From contig NZ_FLQX01000156.1 in assembly GCF_900089955.1 (NCBI RefSeq), forward strand, positions 1-44,627: a DNA stretch of 44,627 nucleotides, given 5' to 3'. The position numbers were made by a program, and so were the translations under genes. Every line of letters starts with the position of its first letter. Positions within the stretch are counted from its first letter, which is position 1. This document shows positions 36,889 through 44,627 of the stretch, one piece after another. The DNA is from Candidatus Accumulibacter aalborgensis (GTDB lineage: Bacteria; Pseudomonadota; Gammaproteobacteria; Burkholderiales; Rhodocyclaceae). The notes beneath the pieces are model-generated. The model had not been told where the DNA came from, did no database searches, and worked only from the letters and a program-made list of their open reading frames with translations.

Positions 36889-38015
36889 TGCCGCGCCCCA
36901 TTTCTGCGCGCATCGATCTCGCAGCGCTACGCCACAATTATCTGGTGGCCAGGAAGTATGCCCACCGCGATGCCACCCGTGCTAGCGCCTCCGCGGCCGG
37001 CGGCGCGAAGGCATGGGCTGTGGTCAAGGCGAATGCCTATGGCCATGGCCTGCTGCGCGCTGCGTCGGCGCTCGCCGAGGTCGCCGACGGCTTCGCGCTG
37101 CTCGACCTGGAGGAGGCGGTCAAGCTGCGCGAGGCCGGCGTTCACCAGCCAATCCTGTTGCTTGAGGGTTTCTTCGAGGTGGCCGATCTGGCGCACTGTG
37201 CCGAGCACCGTCTGACCCTGGTCATCCATTGCCTGGAGCAACTGCAGATGCTGCGGCAGGCTTCCCTGCCGGTGCGCCTGCCGATCTACCTGAAGCTCAA
37301 CAGCGGCATGAATCGCCTTGGTCTGACGCCCAGCCAGTTGCCGGCCGTCAGGCGCGAACTGGCAGCGTCACCAGCGGTCGGTGCGGTGACGCTGATGACG
37401 CACTTTGCCGAGGCCGACGGGGACGGCGGCGAACGCTGTATCGCCGGGCAAGTCGAGCGTTTCGCGCGGATGATTGCCGACTGGCCGGAGGCGTCGACCC
37501 TTCCGGTCTCGCTGGCCAACTCGGCCGCCATCCTGCGCTACCCGCAGACCGCGCATGACTGGGTGCGGCCCGGAATCATGCTCTACGGCGGCAGCCCGTT
37601 TGCCGATCAGGCTGCCGCGAGCTTTGACCTCAAGCCGGTGATGACGCTGCAGAGTCGAATTCTGGCGCTACAGGAAATCGGCGTCGGCGAGCGGGTCGGT
37701 TACGGTGCCACCTTTGTCGCCCACCGGCCGACGCGCGTTGGCGTGGTCGCCTGTGGTTATGCCGATGGTTATCCGCGCCACGCACCGAGCGGCACGCCGA
37801 TTGTCGTTGCCGGCCGGCGGACGCAAACGCTCGGTCGCGTCTCGATGGACATGCTGGCCTGCGACCTGACCGATCTACCGACGGCTGGCGTGGGCAGTCC
37901 GGTTGTACTCTGGGGCGAGGGGCTGCCGGCCGATGAAGTGGCGGCTGCTGCCGAGACCATCAGCTACGAGCTGTTCTGCGCCCTGGCGCAGCGCGTGCCG
38001 GTGATCGCGGCGTGA
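36888..38015 (+). CDS. alr: Alanine racemase
   Basis: The 375-residue protein is a PLP enzyme with the N-terminal barrel and PLP-lysine motif AVVKANAYGHG near residue 45. RVGYGATF, near residue 270, holds the catalytic Tyr. It interconverts L- and D-alanine for peptidoglycan. A short Ala/Gly-rich insert (ATRASASAAGGAKA) precedes the Lys motif. It overlaps the LysR gene by one base and radA by four. Confidence 0.94.
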   Translation: MPRPISARIDLAALRHNYLVARKYAHRDATRASASAAGGAKAWAVVKANAYGHGLLRAASALAEVADGFALLDLEEAVKLREAGVHQPILLLEGFFEVADLAHCAEHRLTLVIHCLEQLQMLRQASLPVRLPIYLKLNSGMNRLGLTPSQLPAVRRELAASPAVGAVTLMTHFAEADGDGGERCIAGQVERFARMIADWPEASTLPVSLANSAAILRYPQTAHDWVRPGIMLYGGSPFADQAAASFDLKPVMTLQSRILALQEIGVGERVGYGATFVAHRPTRVGVVACGYADGYPRHAPSGTPIVVAGRRTQTLGRVSMDMLACDLTDLPTAGVGSPVVLWGEGLPADEVAAAAETISYELFCALAQRVPVIAA

Positions 38016-39394
38016 GCATGGCCCGCGTTGACAACCCTAGGAAGACGGTTTTTTCCTGTAGCGAGTGCGGTGCGAGTGCCGCCAAGTGGCAGGGACAGTG
38101 CCCCGGCTGTGGGGTGTGGAATACCCTTGTCGAGACGGTTGCCGAACCTACGGGCGGTAGCCAGAAGCGTTTCGCCGCCCTGGCTGGTACCAGCTCGATA
38201 CAGACGCTGTGTGAAATCGAAGCCCGTGACGAGGACCGCCTGCCCACCGGCATCGCCGAGTTCGATCGGGCCCTGGGCGGTGGGTTGGTCAGCGGCGCTG
38301 TCGTACTGATCGGTGGCGACCCCGGAATCGGCAAGAGTACGCTGTTGCTGCAGGCGCTGTCGGCGATGTGCATGGTGCGCGAAGTGCTCTATGTCAGCGG
38401 CGAAGAGTCCGGCCAGCAGATCGCCATGCGCGCCCGGCGACTGTCGCTGGAAACAAGACGACTCCGCTTTCTAGCCGAGATCAATCTCGAAAAGATCCTC
38501 ACCATCCTGCAGTCCGCACGGCCGCAGGTGGCGGTGATCGATTCGATCCAGACCTTGTGGTCGGAGCAGCTCAACTCGGCGCCAGGGTCGGTTGCGCAGG
38601 TGCGTGAGTGCGCAGCGCAGCTCACCCGGCTGGCCAAGCAGACCGGAATCACGGTGATCCTGGTCGGCCACGTGACCAAGGAAGGTGCGCTGGCCGGACC
38701 GCGCGTTCTCGAACACATCGTGGACACGGTGCTCTATTTCGAGGGCGACACGCACTCGAGTTTCCGCCTGATCCGTGCGGTCAAGAACCGCTACGGCGCG
38801 GTCAACGAAATCGGCGTCTTTGCGATGACCGACAAGGGACTGAAGGGAGTCAGCAACCCGTCGGCGATCTTCCTTTCGCAGCACGGCAGCGATGTTGCCG
38901 GCTCCTGCGTGCTGGTCACCCAGGAGGGTACGCGACCGCTGCTGGTCGAGATCCAGGCCCTGGTCGACCAGGCGCACGGCAACCCGCGACGGCTGACCGT
39001 CGGCCTCGATGCGCAGCGCCTGGCGATGCTCCTGGCGGTGCTGCATCGCCACGCCGGGATCGTCTGCTTCGATCAGGACGTTTTCGTGAATGCGGTCGGC
39101 GGCGTCAAGATCGTCGAGCCGGCGGCTGATCTGGCGGTCTTGCTGGCGATCGTGTCGTCACTGAAGAACCGCTCCTTACCCGCGAAACTGATCGTCTTTG
39201 GTGAAGTGGGCCTGGCTGGCGAGGTGCGCCCGGCGCCACGCGGCCAGGAGCGTCTCAAGGAGGCCGCCAAGCTGGGTTTTACCCGCGCCATTATTCCCGA
39301 AGCGAACCAGCCCAGGCAGGCCATTGCCGGCATCGAAGTGATCCCGGTACGGCGGGTTGAAGAAGCCGTCGAAGCACTGCGTGGGCTTGAGTGA
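38012..39394 (+). CDS. radA: DNA repair protein RadA
   Basis: The 460-residue protein has the N-terminal zinc finger (CSECGASAAKWQGQCPGCG), Walker A GGDPGIGKST near residue 95, the RadA motif KNRYG and a C-terminal Lon-like domain (VFVNAVGGVKI). RadA is a RecA-like helicase that drives branch migration in recombination. GTG 38012 (GTGA overlap with alr) is given; ATG 38018, two codons later, is equally possible. Confidence 0.93.
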   Translation: MSMARVDNPRKTVFSCSECGASAAKWQGQCPGCGVWNTLVETVAEPTGGSQKRFAALAGTSSIQTLCEIEARDEDRLPTGIAEFDRALGGGLVSGAVVLIGGDPGIGKSTLLLQALSAMCMVREVLYVSGEESGQQIAMRARRLSLETRRLRFLAEINLEKILTILQSARPQVAVIDSIQTLWSEQLNSAPGSVAQVRECAAQLTRLAKQTGITVILVGHVTKEGALAGPRVLEHIVDTVLYFEGDTHSSFRLIRAVKNRYGAVNEIGVFAMTDKGLKGVSNPSAIFLSQHGSDVAGSCVLVTQEGTRPLLVEIQALVDQAHGNPRRLTVGLDAQRLAMLLAVLHRHAGIVCFDQDVFVNAVGGVKIVEPAADLAVLLAIVSSLKNRSLPAKLIVFGEVGLAGEVRPAPRGQERLKEAAKLGFTRAIIPEANQPRQAIAGIEVIPVRRVEEAVEALRGLE

Positions 39395-39468
39395 GTCTCC
39401 TTGGGGTAGAATCATCGCGGGAATGCTTTTTGCACTGCTCGCCAGCAACGCGTTAGAAAACGGAATTC

Positions 39469-41688
39469 ATGGGCCCGATCAAGCGCATCAAATATTCCGA
39501 GCAGATCAAGGTTGGCAAGGATCTGGCCCATCTGAACCGGGCGCTGGAAGCCAAGGTTGCGGCACGGACTGTGGAGCTGGCCAAGGCGAACGCGGACCTG
39601 CTGGGCCGCGAGGCCCTGCTCAAGCAGATCCTTGATACGTCCAGCGTGGCGATCTTTGTGGTCGACCTGAACGGGCGCATCACGCAGGCCAACCGGCGGA
39701 TGACCGAGATGTTCGGCTGCCCGCTCGGTGATCTGCTCGGCAAGCCATACCTCACGCTCGTTCCCCCGTCGGTTCGCGAGATCAGCCAACAGAGGATGCT
39801 GGCCCTGCTGGCTGGCTCAGTTCCCTCGGTTGAGGTCGATCGCCTTTACTGGCGCGCTGATCAGACCGAGTTCTGGGGCCACCTGGCGGGCCGGCGCTTC
39901 TATCACGCCGACGGAACGGAAGGCGGCCTGGTCGGTGTGATCGCGGACATCAGCCTGCTCAAGGAGCACCAGCGTCAGCTCGAACGTATTGCCCACTACG
40001 ACGCTCTGACCAACCTCCCCAACCGCGTGCTGCTCGCCGACCGTCTGCACCAGGCGATGACTCTGGCCCAGCGGCGCGGGCACCTGCTGGTGGCGGTAGC
40101 CTATCTCGACCTCGATGGCTTCAAGGCGGTCAACGACCAGCACGGGCACGAAGTCGGCGACCAGTTGCTGATGACTGCGGCCACCCGCATGAAGCAGTCT
40201 CTGCGCGAAGGCGATACACTCGCCCGCCTGGGCGGAGATGAGTTCGGCGCCGTGCTGATCGAGATCGAAGACAGAGCCAGCAGTGTACCGATGCTCGGCC
40301 GCCTGCTTGCCGCGGTAGCGCAGCCGGTTCAGGTGGGTGATCTGCTGCTCCAGGTCTCGGCCAGTCTCGGCGTGACCTTCTACCCACAGGCTGAAGACCT
40401 CGATGCCGACCAACTGCTGCGTCAGGCCGACCAGGCCATGTATCAGGCCAAACTGGCCGGCAAGAACCGCTACCACATGTTCGATGCCGACCAGGACATA
40501 AGCATACGTTGTCGCCACGAGAGCGCGCAGGACATCCGACGGGCGCTGAGCAAAAACGAGTTCGTGCTCTACTACCAGCCGAAGGTCAACATGCGCACCG
40601 GGCAGGTCATCGGCGCGGAGGCTCTGATCCGCTGGCAACACCCGGACAAGGGTCTGCTGCCGCCAGACGCATTCCTGCCGGTGATCGAAGATCAGCCGCT
40701 GGCCGTCGAACTCGGCGAGTGGGTAATCGACACGGCGCTGATCCAGATGGTCGACTGGCGTCCAGCCGGGCTGGACATCCCGGTCAGCGTGAACGTCGGC
40801 GCCCGCCAGTTACAGCAGGCTGACTTTGTCGAACGGCTACGCAGCGTGCTGGCAGCGCATAGGCGCGTCCGGCCGGGCGACCTTGAACTGGAGGTCCTTG
40901 AAACCAGCGCGCTGGAAGACCTGGAGCACGTCTCCAGGGTCATCGAGTCGTGCCGGGAGCTTGGCGTCAGGTTTGCCCTTGACGACTTCGGTACCGGCTA
41001 TTCCTCGCTCACCTACCTGAAGCGCTTGTCGGTAACGCAGCTCAAGATCGACCAGAGCTTCGTGCGCGACATGCTTGACGACCCGGACGACCTGGCCATA
41101 CTGGACGGCGTGCTGGGGCTGGCTACTGCCTTCCGTCGCCAGCCCATCGCCGAAGGCGTGGAGACCGTCGAACATGGCGAGATGCTTCTGCAACTCGGCT
41201 GCGAGGTGGCGCAGGGCTACGGAATCGCCCGCCCGATGCCGGGTGGCGAACTGCCCGGCTGGGCTGCTGCCTGGCGACCAGATCCGGCCTGGGTGGGTCG
41301 GTCTCCGGTCAACCGCGACGACTTTCCCCTGCTTTTTTGCAGTGTCGAGCACCGTGCCTGGATCCTCGCCATCGCCAGCCACCTCAGAGGCGAGCGTGAA
41401 GTTCCGCGAATGGATCGTCACCATTGCCGCTTCGGCGCCTGGCTCGTTGCCGAGGGCCACAGTCGCCATGGTGCGCAGCCAGCGTTCGCGAACATTGAAT
41501 CCTTGCACCGGCAGTTGCATGCACTGGCGGATGAACTGATGGGACTCAATGCTCTCGGTCGGAATTCCGAGGCGCTGGCGCGGGTGCACGAGCTTCATGA
41601 CTTGCGCGATGCACTGCTGGCACGGATCAAGACTCTGCTGTCGGAGACTCGGCTGCACGAGCTGTTTTCGATGGGTGGACGGTCGTAG
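39469..41688 (+). CDS. PAS-GGDEF-EAL-CZB c-di-GMP protein
   Basis: The 739-residue protein has an N-terminal coiled-coil stretch, then a PAS domain at about 45-165 (LKQILDTSSVAIFVVDLNGR). GGDEF is at about 175-340 (DALTNLPNR, LARLGGDEFGAV) and EAL at about 360-600 (GAEALIRW, DDFGTGYSSL). A CZB domain follows from about 625 (CSVEHRAWILAIASH, HHCRFGAWL, VHELHDLRDA). The GGDEF and EAL signatures are both intact, so both synthesis and breakdown of c-di-GMP are possible. CZB domains bind zinc, and its His and Cys ligands are visible. No transmembrane helix is seen. The last 62 bases overlap the convergent cyclase gene. Confidence 0.88.
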   Translation: MGPIKRIKYSEQIKVGKDLAHLNRALEAKVAARTVELAKANADLLGREALLKQILDTSSVAIFVVDLNGRITQANRRMTEMFGCPLGDLLGKPYLTLVPPSVREISQQRMLALLAGSVPSVEVDRLYWRADQTEFWGHLAGRRFYHADGTEGGLVGVIADISLLKEHQRQLERIAHYDALTNLPNRVLLADRLHQAMTLAQRRGHLLVAVAYLDLDGFKAVNDQHGHEVGDQLLMTAATRMKQSLREGDTLARLGGDEFGAVLIEIEDRASSVPMLGRLLAAVAQPVQVGDLLLQVSASLGVTFYPQAEDLDADQLLRQADQAMYQAKLAGKNRYHMFDADQDISIRCRHESAQDIRRALSKNEFVLYYQPKVNMRTGQVIGAEALIRWQHPDKGLLPPDAFLPVIEDQPLAVELGEWVIDTALIQMVDWRPAGLDIPVSVNVGARQLQQADFVERLRSVLAAHRRVRPGDLELEVLETSALEDLEHVSRVIESCRELGVRFALDDFGTGYSSLTYLKRLSVTQLKIDQSFVRDMLDDPDDLAILDGVLGLATAFRRQPIAEGVETVEHGEMLLQLGCEVAQGYGIARPMPGGELPGWAAAWRPDPAWVGRSPVNRDDFPLLFCSVEHRAWILAIASHLRGEREVPRMDRHHCRFGAWLVAEGHSRHGAQPAFANIESLHRQLHALADELMGLNALGRNSEALARVHELHDLRDALLARIKTLLSETRLHELFSMGGRS

Positions 41689-42991
41689 CGGGCGGATGAA
41701 TTCCGACCAAAGGCTGGCCATTGGTCAAAGGTGCGATGACGACCCGGTTGCGTCCCTGCTCCTTGGCCTCGTAAAGTGCGGCGTCGGCCAGCTTGAGAGC
41801 CGTATCCAGAGAACACGACGACGCGTCCGCCAAGCCCAGGCTCAGCGTGATCTGCAGGTCGACGCCATCGGTCAGCTCGATCCTGCTTTCGGCGGCGCGC
41901 TGGCGCAGGCGCTCGGTCAAGCGGTGCGCTTCCTTGAGGGCTGTTTCCGGAAAGACGAAGGCGAATTCCTCGCCACCGTAACGACCAGCCAGGTCCGACT
42001 GGCGCAAGGTTTGTCCGACTAATGCGGACGTCGACTGCAGCACGCGGTCACCGACGGCGTGTCCATAGCCGTCGTTGATTTTCTTGAAAAAATCGAGGTC
42101 GGCCATGGCGACGCAAATCGGTCGGCCATAGCGCTGAGCGCGTTTGATTTCCTCCTCGGCCAGGGCCATGAAATGCCTTCGGTTGAACATTCCGGTCAAG
42201 TCATCGGTAGTGGCCAGGAGCGCCAGTTGCTGTCGCGCCTTCTCGTTCTCCTGCATGACTTCCCGCAATTGCCCGATGGCTCCCTCGACCGCTCTGATCT
42301 CGAGCATCGACGCCGGTTTGATCGGCGCAGCCGGATTCCCGGAGCGCAACGCAGCCAGCGTCTCGTCCATCGCTTGCAAGGGGCGGATCAGGTGCCTATG
42401 GACCAGGAAGACGAAGCCGCTGACAAAAACGGCAAGCAGAGCGAGCACGACCGCGAGCTTCATCCGACTGTTGCGCATGGTTGCCGACACTGCGCGCAAA
42501 TCGTCGGTCGCCAGGTCGACGCCCTCGATCGACACATCATCGGCCAACAAGCTCAAGCGACTCGACAGCCGCGCCCATTCGCCGAAACGCTCCTCGGTCA
42601 TGCCGTCGCGGGCGGCGCGCGCGAGAAAACGCTCTACCTCAGGGGCCAGGCTGGCGGCTCGTGTATCGGCCAGCAGCGCAGGATGGCTGGCCAGCAGGCT
42701 GACGACGAACAAGGCTTGCTGGCGGTCGACCGGCGTCCTGCCCGAAAAAACGCGCTCTCCCTCCAGGCGGAGTTGTTCGATGTTACGCGCCAGGCGAAAG
42801 TGGTCCAGCGTCTGCGGGACGGTTTCGTCGAGCAGACGCTGAGACCTGTCGAGCACCAGACGCTGGTCATCGGCCAGCCAGAACAGGAGGACCAGAAGAA
42901 TGCACCCGAACACGCCGCCAATGAACGTGAAGGCCTTGCCGGCAGGCCAGCCGCGTCCAGCCCAGCGCGTGAACAGGGAGGGCTGGCTCAT
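41627..42991 (-). CDS. Membrane-bound GGDEF diguanylate cyclase
   Basis: The 454-residue protein has a membrane helix at about 20-40 and a periplasmic region. A second helix (about 178-200) is followed by a HAMP-like linker. The GGDEF domain is from about 260 (DDLTGMFNRRHF, GRYGGEEFAFVF). The active GGEEF and the D of ADLDFFKKIND are intact, so it should make c-di-GMP. The C-terminal 30 residues are low in complexity. It lies 31 bases after the solute-binding protein gene, so a periplasmic signal may be passed to it by that protein. Confidence 0.88.
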   Translation of the reverse strand: MSQPSLFTRWAGRGWPAGKAFTFIGGVFGCILLVLLFWLADDQRLVLDRSQRLLDETVPQTLDHFRLARNIEQLRLEGERVFSGRTPVDRQQALFVVSLLASHPALLADTRAASLAPEVERFLARAARDGMTEERFGEWARLSSRLSLLADDVSIEGVDLATDDLRAVSATMRNSRMKLAVVLALLAVFVSGFVFLVHRHLIRPLQAMDETLAALRSGNPAAPIKPASMLEIRAVEGAIGQLREVMQENEKARQQLALLATTDDLTGMFNRRHFMALAEEEIKRAQRYGRPICVAMADLDFFKKINDGYGHAVGDRVLQSTSALVGQTLRQSDLAGRYGGEEFAFVFPETALKEAHRLTERLRQRAAESRIELTDGVDLQITLSLGLADASSCSLDTALKLADAALYEAKEQGRNRVVIAPLTNGQPLVGIHPPATTVHPSKTARAAESPTAES

Positions 42992-43022
42992 CTTCGCTAG
43001 AGCGGCTCTGGCGTGTGTGCCA

Positions 43023-43784
43023 TTACTGTAAGCGGAAAGGAAGGTGTTCGCTGTTCAGGCGGTCGAATCGGCCATCCCGCTTGATTCTGTCGAACGCCTT
43101 GTTGATCTCGTCGCGCAGTTCAGGGTTTTGCGGATCGATGCCGAAACAGACGTCGCCGCTCAGTCCGGGGTATGGCATGAGGGTAGTCATCAGGTTCAGC
43201 GACTGGAGCGATCGTTGCTGGCGCAAGGTCAGGGCGGTAGCCATGGGAATCAGCGCCGCGTCGGCCTTTCCCTCAGCCAGCAGGGCGGTCAGCTCAAAGT
43301 GATCCTGCGCCGCAGCGACCTTCCAGCCCCTCGCCTGGGCGTAGCGGAATTGTGCGCTACCGGCGACTGCCGCGACGCGGACCGAAGCGGCGCCCGGCTC
43401 GACGCCCGCTTTGGCAAACCAGACACTGCTCGAACGGTAGTAAGGTTTCGACAACAGTATTCTGGCCCGACGTTCCGGCGTGTCGAGCAAGCTCACCGCT
43501 GCGAAATCGAATTCACCCGCCGCCAGGTCATCGACCACCTGCTCAAGAGAGACCACCGTCAAGTCGCAGCGCTGGGCCATCGCCTCGCACAAGGCGTGTG
43601 CCACGCCAACATTGAATCCGGCAGGCTTGCCCCCAGCATCCGTGTAGGACATTGGCGGCGAATTGGTCAGCACGGCGACCCGCAGGGCGCGCTCCGCCGC
43701 CTGGACTGGAATGCAGATCCCGAGCACCAGCAGCAGCCACAAGAACGGTTGACTTTCTGGGCGAGCCACGCTGTCGCACTCCAT
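43023..43784 (-). CDS. Periplasmic solute-binding protein, SBP_bac_3 type
   Basis: The product of about 253 residues has a signal peptide (hydrophobic FLWLLLVLGICIPV, cut near VQA-AE) and the amino-acid-binding-protein core (RVAVLTNSPPMSYTDAGGKP, AGFNVGVAHALCEAM, FDFAAVSLLDTPERRARIL). Such proteins bind amino acids or similar ligands, mostly for ABC transporters; none is encoded next to it. The neighbour is the membrane cyclase, 31 bases downstream. The ATG at 43784 gives a good signal; ATG 43811, after GGTGGTGAA, is possible. Confidence 0.82.
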   Translation of the reverse strand: MECDSVARPESQPFLWLLLVLGICIPVQAAERALRVAVLTNSPPMSYTDAGGKPAGFNVGVAHALCEAMAQRCDLTVVSLEQVVDDLAAGEFDFAAVSLLDTPERRARILLSKPYYRSSSVWFAKAGVEPGAASVRVAAVAGSAQFRYAQARGWKVAAAQDHFELTALLAEGKADAALIPMATALTLRQQRSLQSLNLMTTLMPYPGLSGDVCFGIDPQNPELRDEINKAFDRIKRDGRFDRLNSEHLPFRLQ

Positions 43785-43863
43785 GGGTCTTGGCAGTGCG
43801 AAGTCTAACATTTCACCACCGTCGTGTAGGACAAAAGCCCGGAACAGCCTCAAGCGGTGAGCG

Positions 43864-44218
43864 AGCACCAGCGCCGTCCAGATCGTCGCGCTGTCGCTCG
43901 GTTTCATGGCCCTGCTGCTGTTGACCGTACTCAGCCACGACGGCTGGTCTGTCTGTCGGTGACCGCATCGAGTTCGTCGTCGGCGGCGCGATCAGGATGT
44001 GGGTGGTGGGTCTCCGCAAGGTCAACCGGGATGCCATGCGGGCGAATTTCCTTGTCCTGACGCCGCCGCGGGTGCTCGATGGCTACCCGGCAAGCTGGAT
44101 CACGAGCTTCTACTTTTCCCCGGAGAAGGCGGATTTCTTCAATCGCTTGGTTGGCCAGTGTCCCGACCTGACCGTCATCGACATTGCGGCCGTCCTGCGT
44201 CAGTTGCAACGAGCGTAG
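43864..44218 (+). pseudogene. FtsX/YbbP-like ABC permease remnant
   Basis: The first part reads STSAVQIVALSLGFMALLLL and matches the start of an inner helix of YbbP/FtsX-type permeases. At about 43941 it changes frame to LSVGDRIEFVVGGAIR, RKVNRDAMRANFLVL, then GYPASWITSFYF and DLTVIDIAAVLRQLQ, part of the periplasmic domain of the same family, and stops at 44218. About 70-80 residues are missing at the junction and neither end of the parent gene is present. No ATPase partner is visible. It is debris. Confidence 0.65.
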
Positions 44219-44627
44219 CCCGGATGGAATGAATTGGAATTTCGGGAAGTAGCGCATTTCAAACCGCCTTACGGCCCCGGACTCCACATTTACTGCATCC
44301 GGATTACGGCCGCTGTCCATCCGCTCCGGGCGACAAACGGGACCTTGAGGTTAACCTCTTGCCCTGTGACCTCGGCCTTTAGGAACGGTCGCGGGATGGC
44401 TTGCAGTTCGGCTACGTCCGCTTTGCGGAAACAGCGATCAACGCGTACTATCGGCCAGTGGACGGTGAAGAAGTCTGCCGAAAGCAGTCATTGAAGAGAT
44501 CTGGGTGTATGCTATCGTCCTACCTTACGGAGTGCTGCTTTTCGCGGAAATTTAGTACCATGTAGAGGCCTTGATCATCATTCCGGCCACCCCCGCTACG
44601 CCGCCATCGGCATCAGATAGGGCTGCT
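44219..44627. other. Terminal stretch without a recognisable gene
   Basis: No reading frame in these 409 bases resembles a known protein. The sequence contains pieces of dispersed intergenic types: CGTAGCCCGGATG at the junction with the permease remnant, GCATCCGGATTACG, and CTGCCGAAAGCAGTCATT. A 12-base palindrome GAGGTTAACCTC lies at 44347-44358. It probably is decayed sequence, but a gene running off the right edge cannot be excluded. Confidence 0.5.

Noticed and set aside
44219-44627. Transposon end or IS remnant near the right edge
   Set aside because: No transposase-like frame or terminal inverted repeat could be recognised, only dispersed-repeat-like pieces.

Overview
The window is GC-rich, densely coded DNA from a proteobacterium, most likely a betaproteobacterium of the Rhodocyclales / 'Candidatus Accumulibacter' type. 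That placement is an inference from the order cysI–DUF934–cysH–cysD–cysN opposite cysB, the lplT/alr/radA neighbourhood and the many c-di-GMP genes. No marker gene such as rRNA is present. I saw no tRNA, rRNA, CRISPR array or intact transposase.

Layout. 1-1420: the start of an RND efflux adaptor gene, then two decayed toxin-antitoxin (TA) modules. 1421-8616: a tight six-gene operon of PqqD-like protein, ATP-grasp ligase, LysA-like PLP decarboxylase, a urea-transporter/M23-peptidase fusion, a histidine kinase and a response regulator. It looks like an uncharacterised small-molecule or peptide modification and export pathway with its own envelope sensor, and is the best candidate here for an undescribed system. 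8617-14290: a scrapyard of rearranged DNA holding a partial, internally deleted copy of cysN fused to an ATPase fragment, a 5'-truncated HigB-like toxin with its antitoxin, PP2C and TPR fragments, a frameshifted superfamily-2 helicase, an intact PIN-domain TA module and a truncated BrxD-like ATPase. The last pieces look like a decayed defence island.

14293-21365: assimilatory sulfate reduction (TauE-like exporter, sulfite reductase, DUF934, APS reductase, ATP sulfurylase subunits) with divergent cysB. 21458-23516: a two-HD protein with a GYP motif and an N-formylglutamate amidohydrolase-like protein. 23580-29419: glycogen/alpha-glucan metabolism, with glgP converging on a glgM-glgE pair (the maltose-1-phosphate route). 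29665-31844: tsaB, rimI and a type-4 uracil-DNA glycosylase. 31928-34005: a lemA-TPM-TPM operon. 34002-35804: a frameshifted Lrp-type regulator and lplT. 35986-41688: LysR regulator, alr, radA and a PAS-GGDEF-EAL-CZB protein. 41627-43784: a solute-binding protein and a membrane GGDEF cyclase. 43864-44627: remains of an FtsX/YbbP-like permease, then apparently non-coding DNA.

The intact genes are ordinary housekeeping and signalling blocks. Decay is concentrated in 560-1400 and 8617-14290, the two places that share paralogous TA modules, so this was probably one mobile or recombining zone into which the 1421-8616 operon is embedded.
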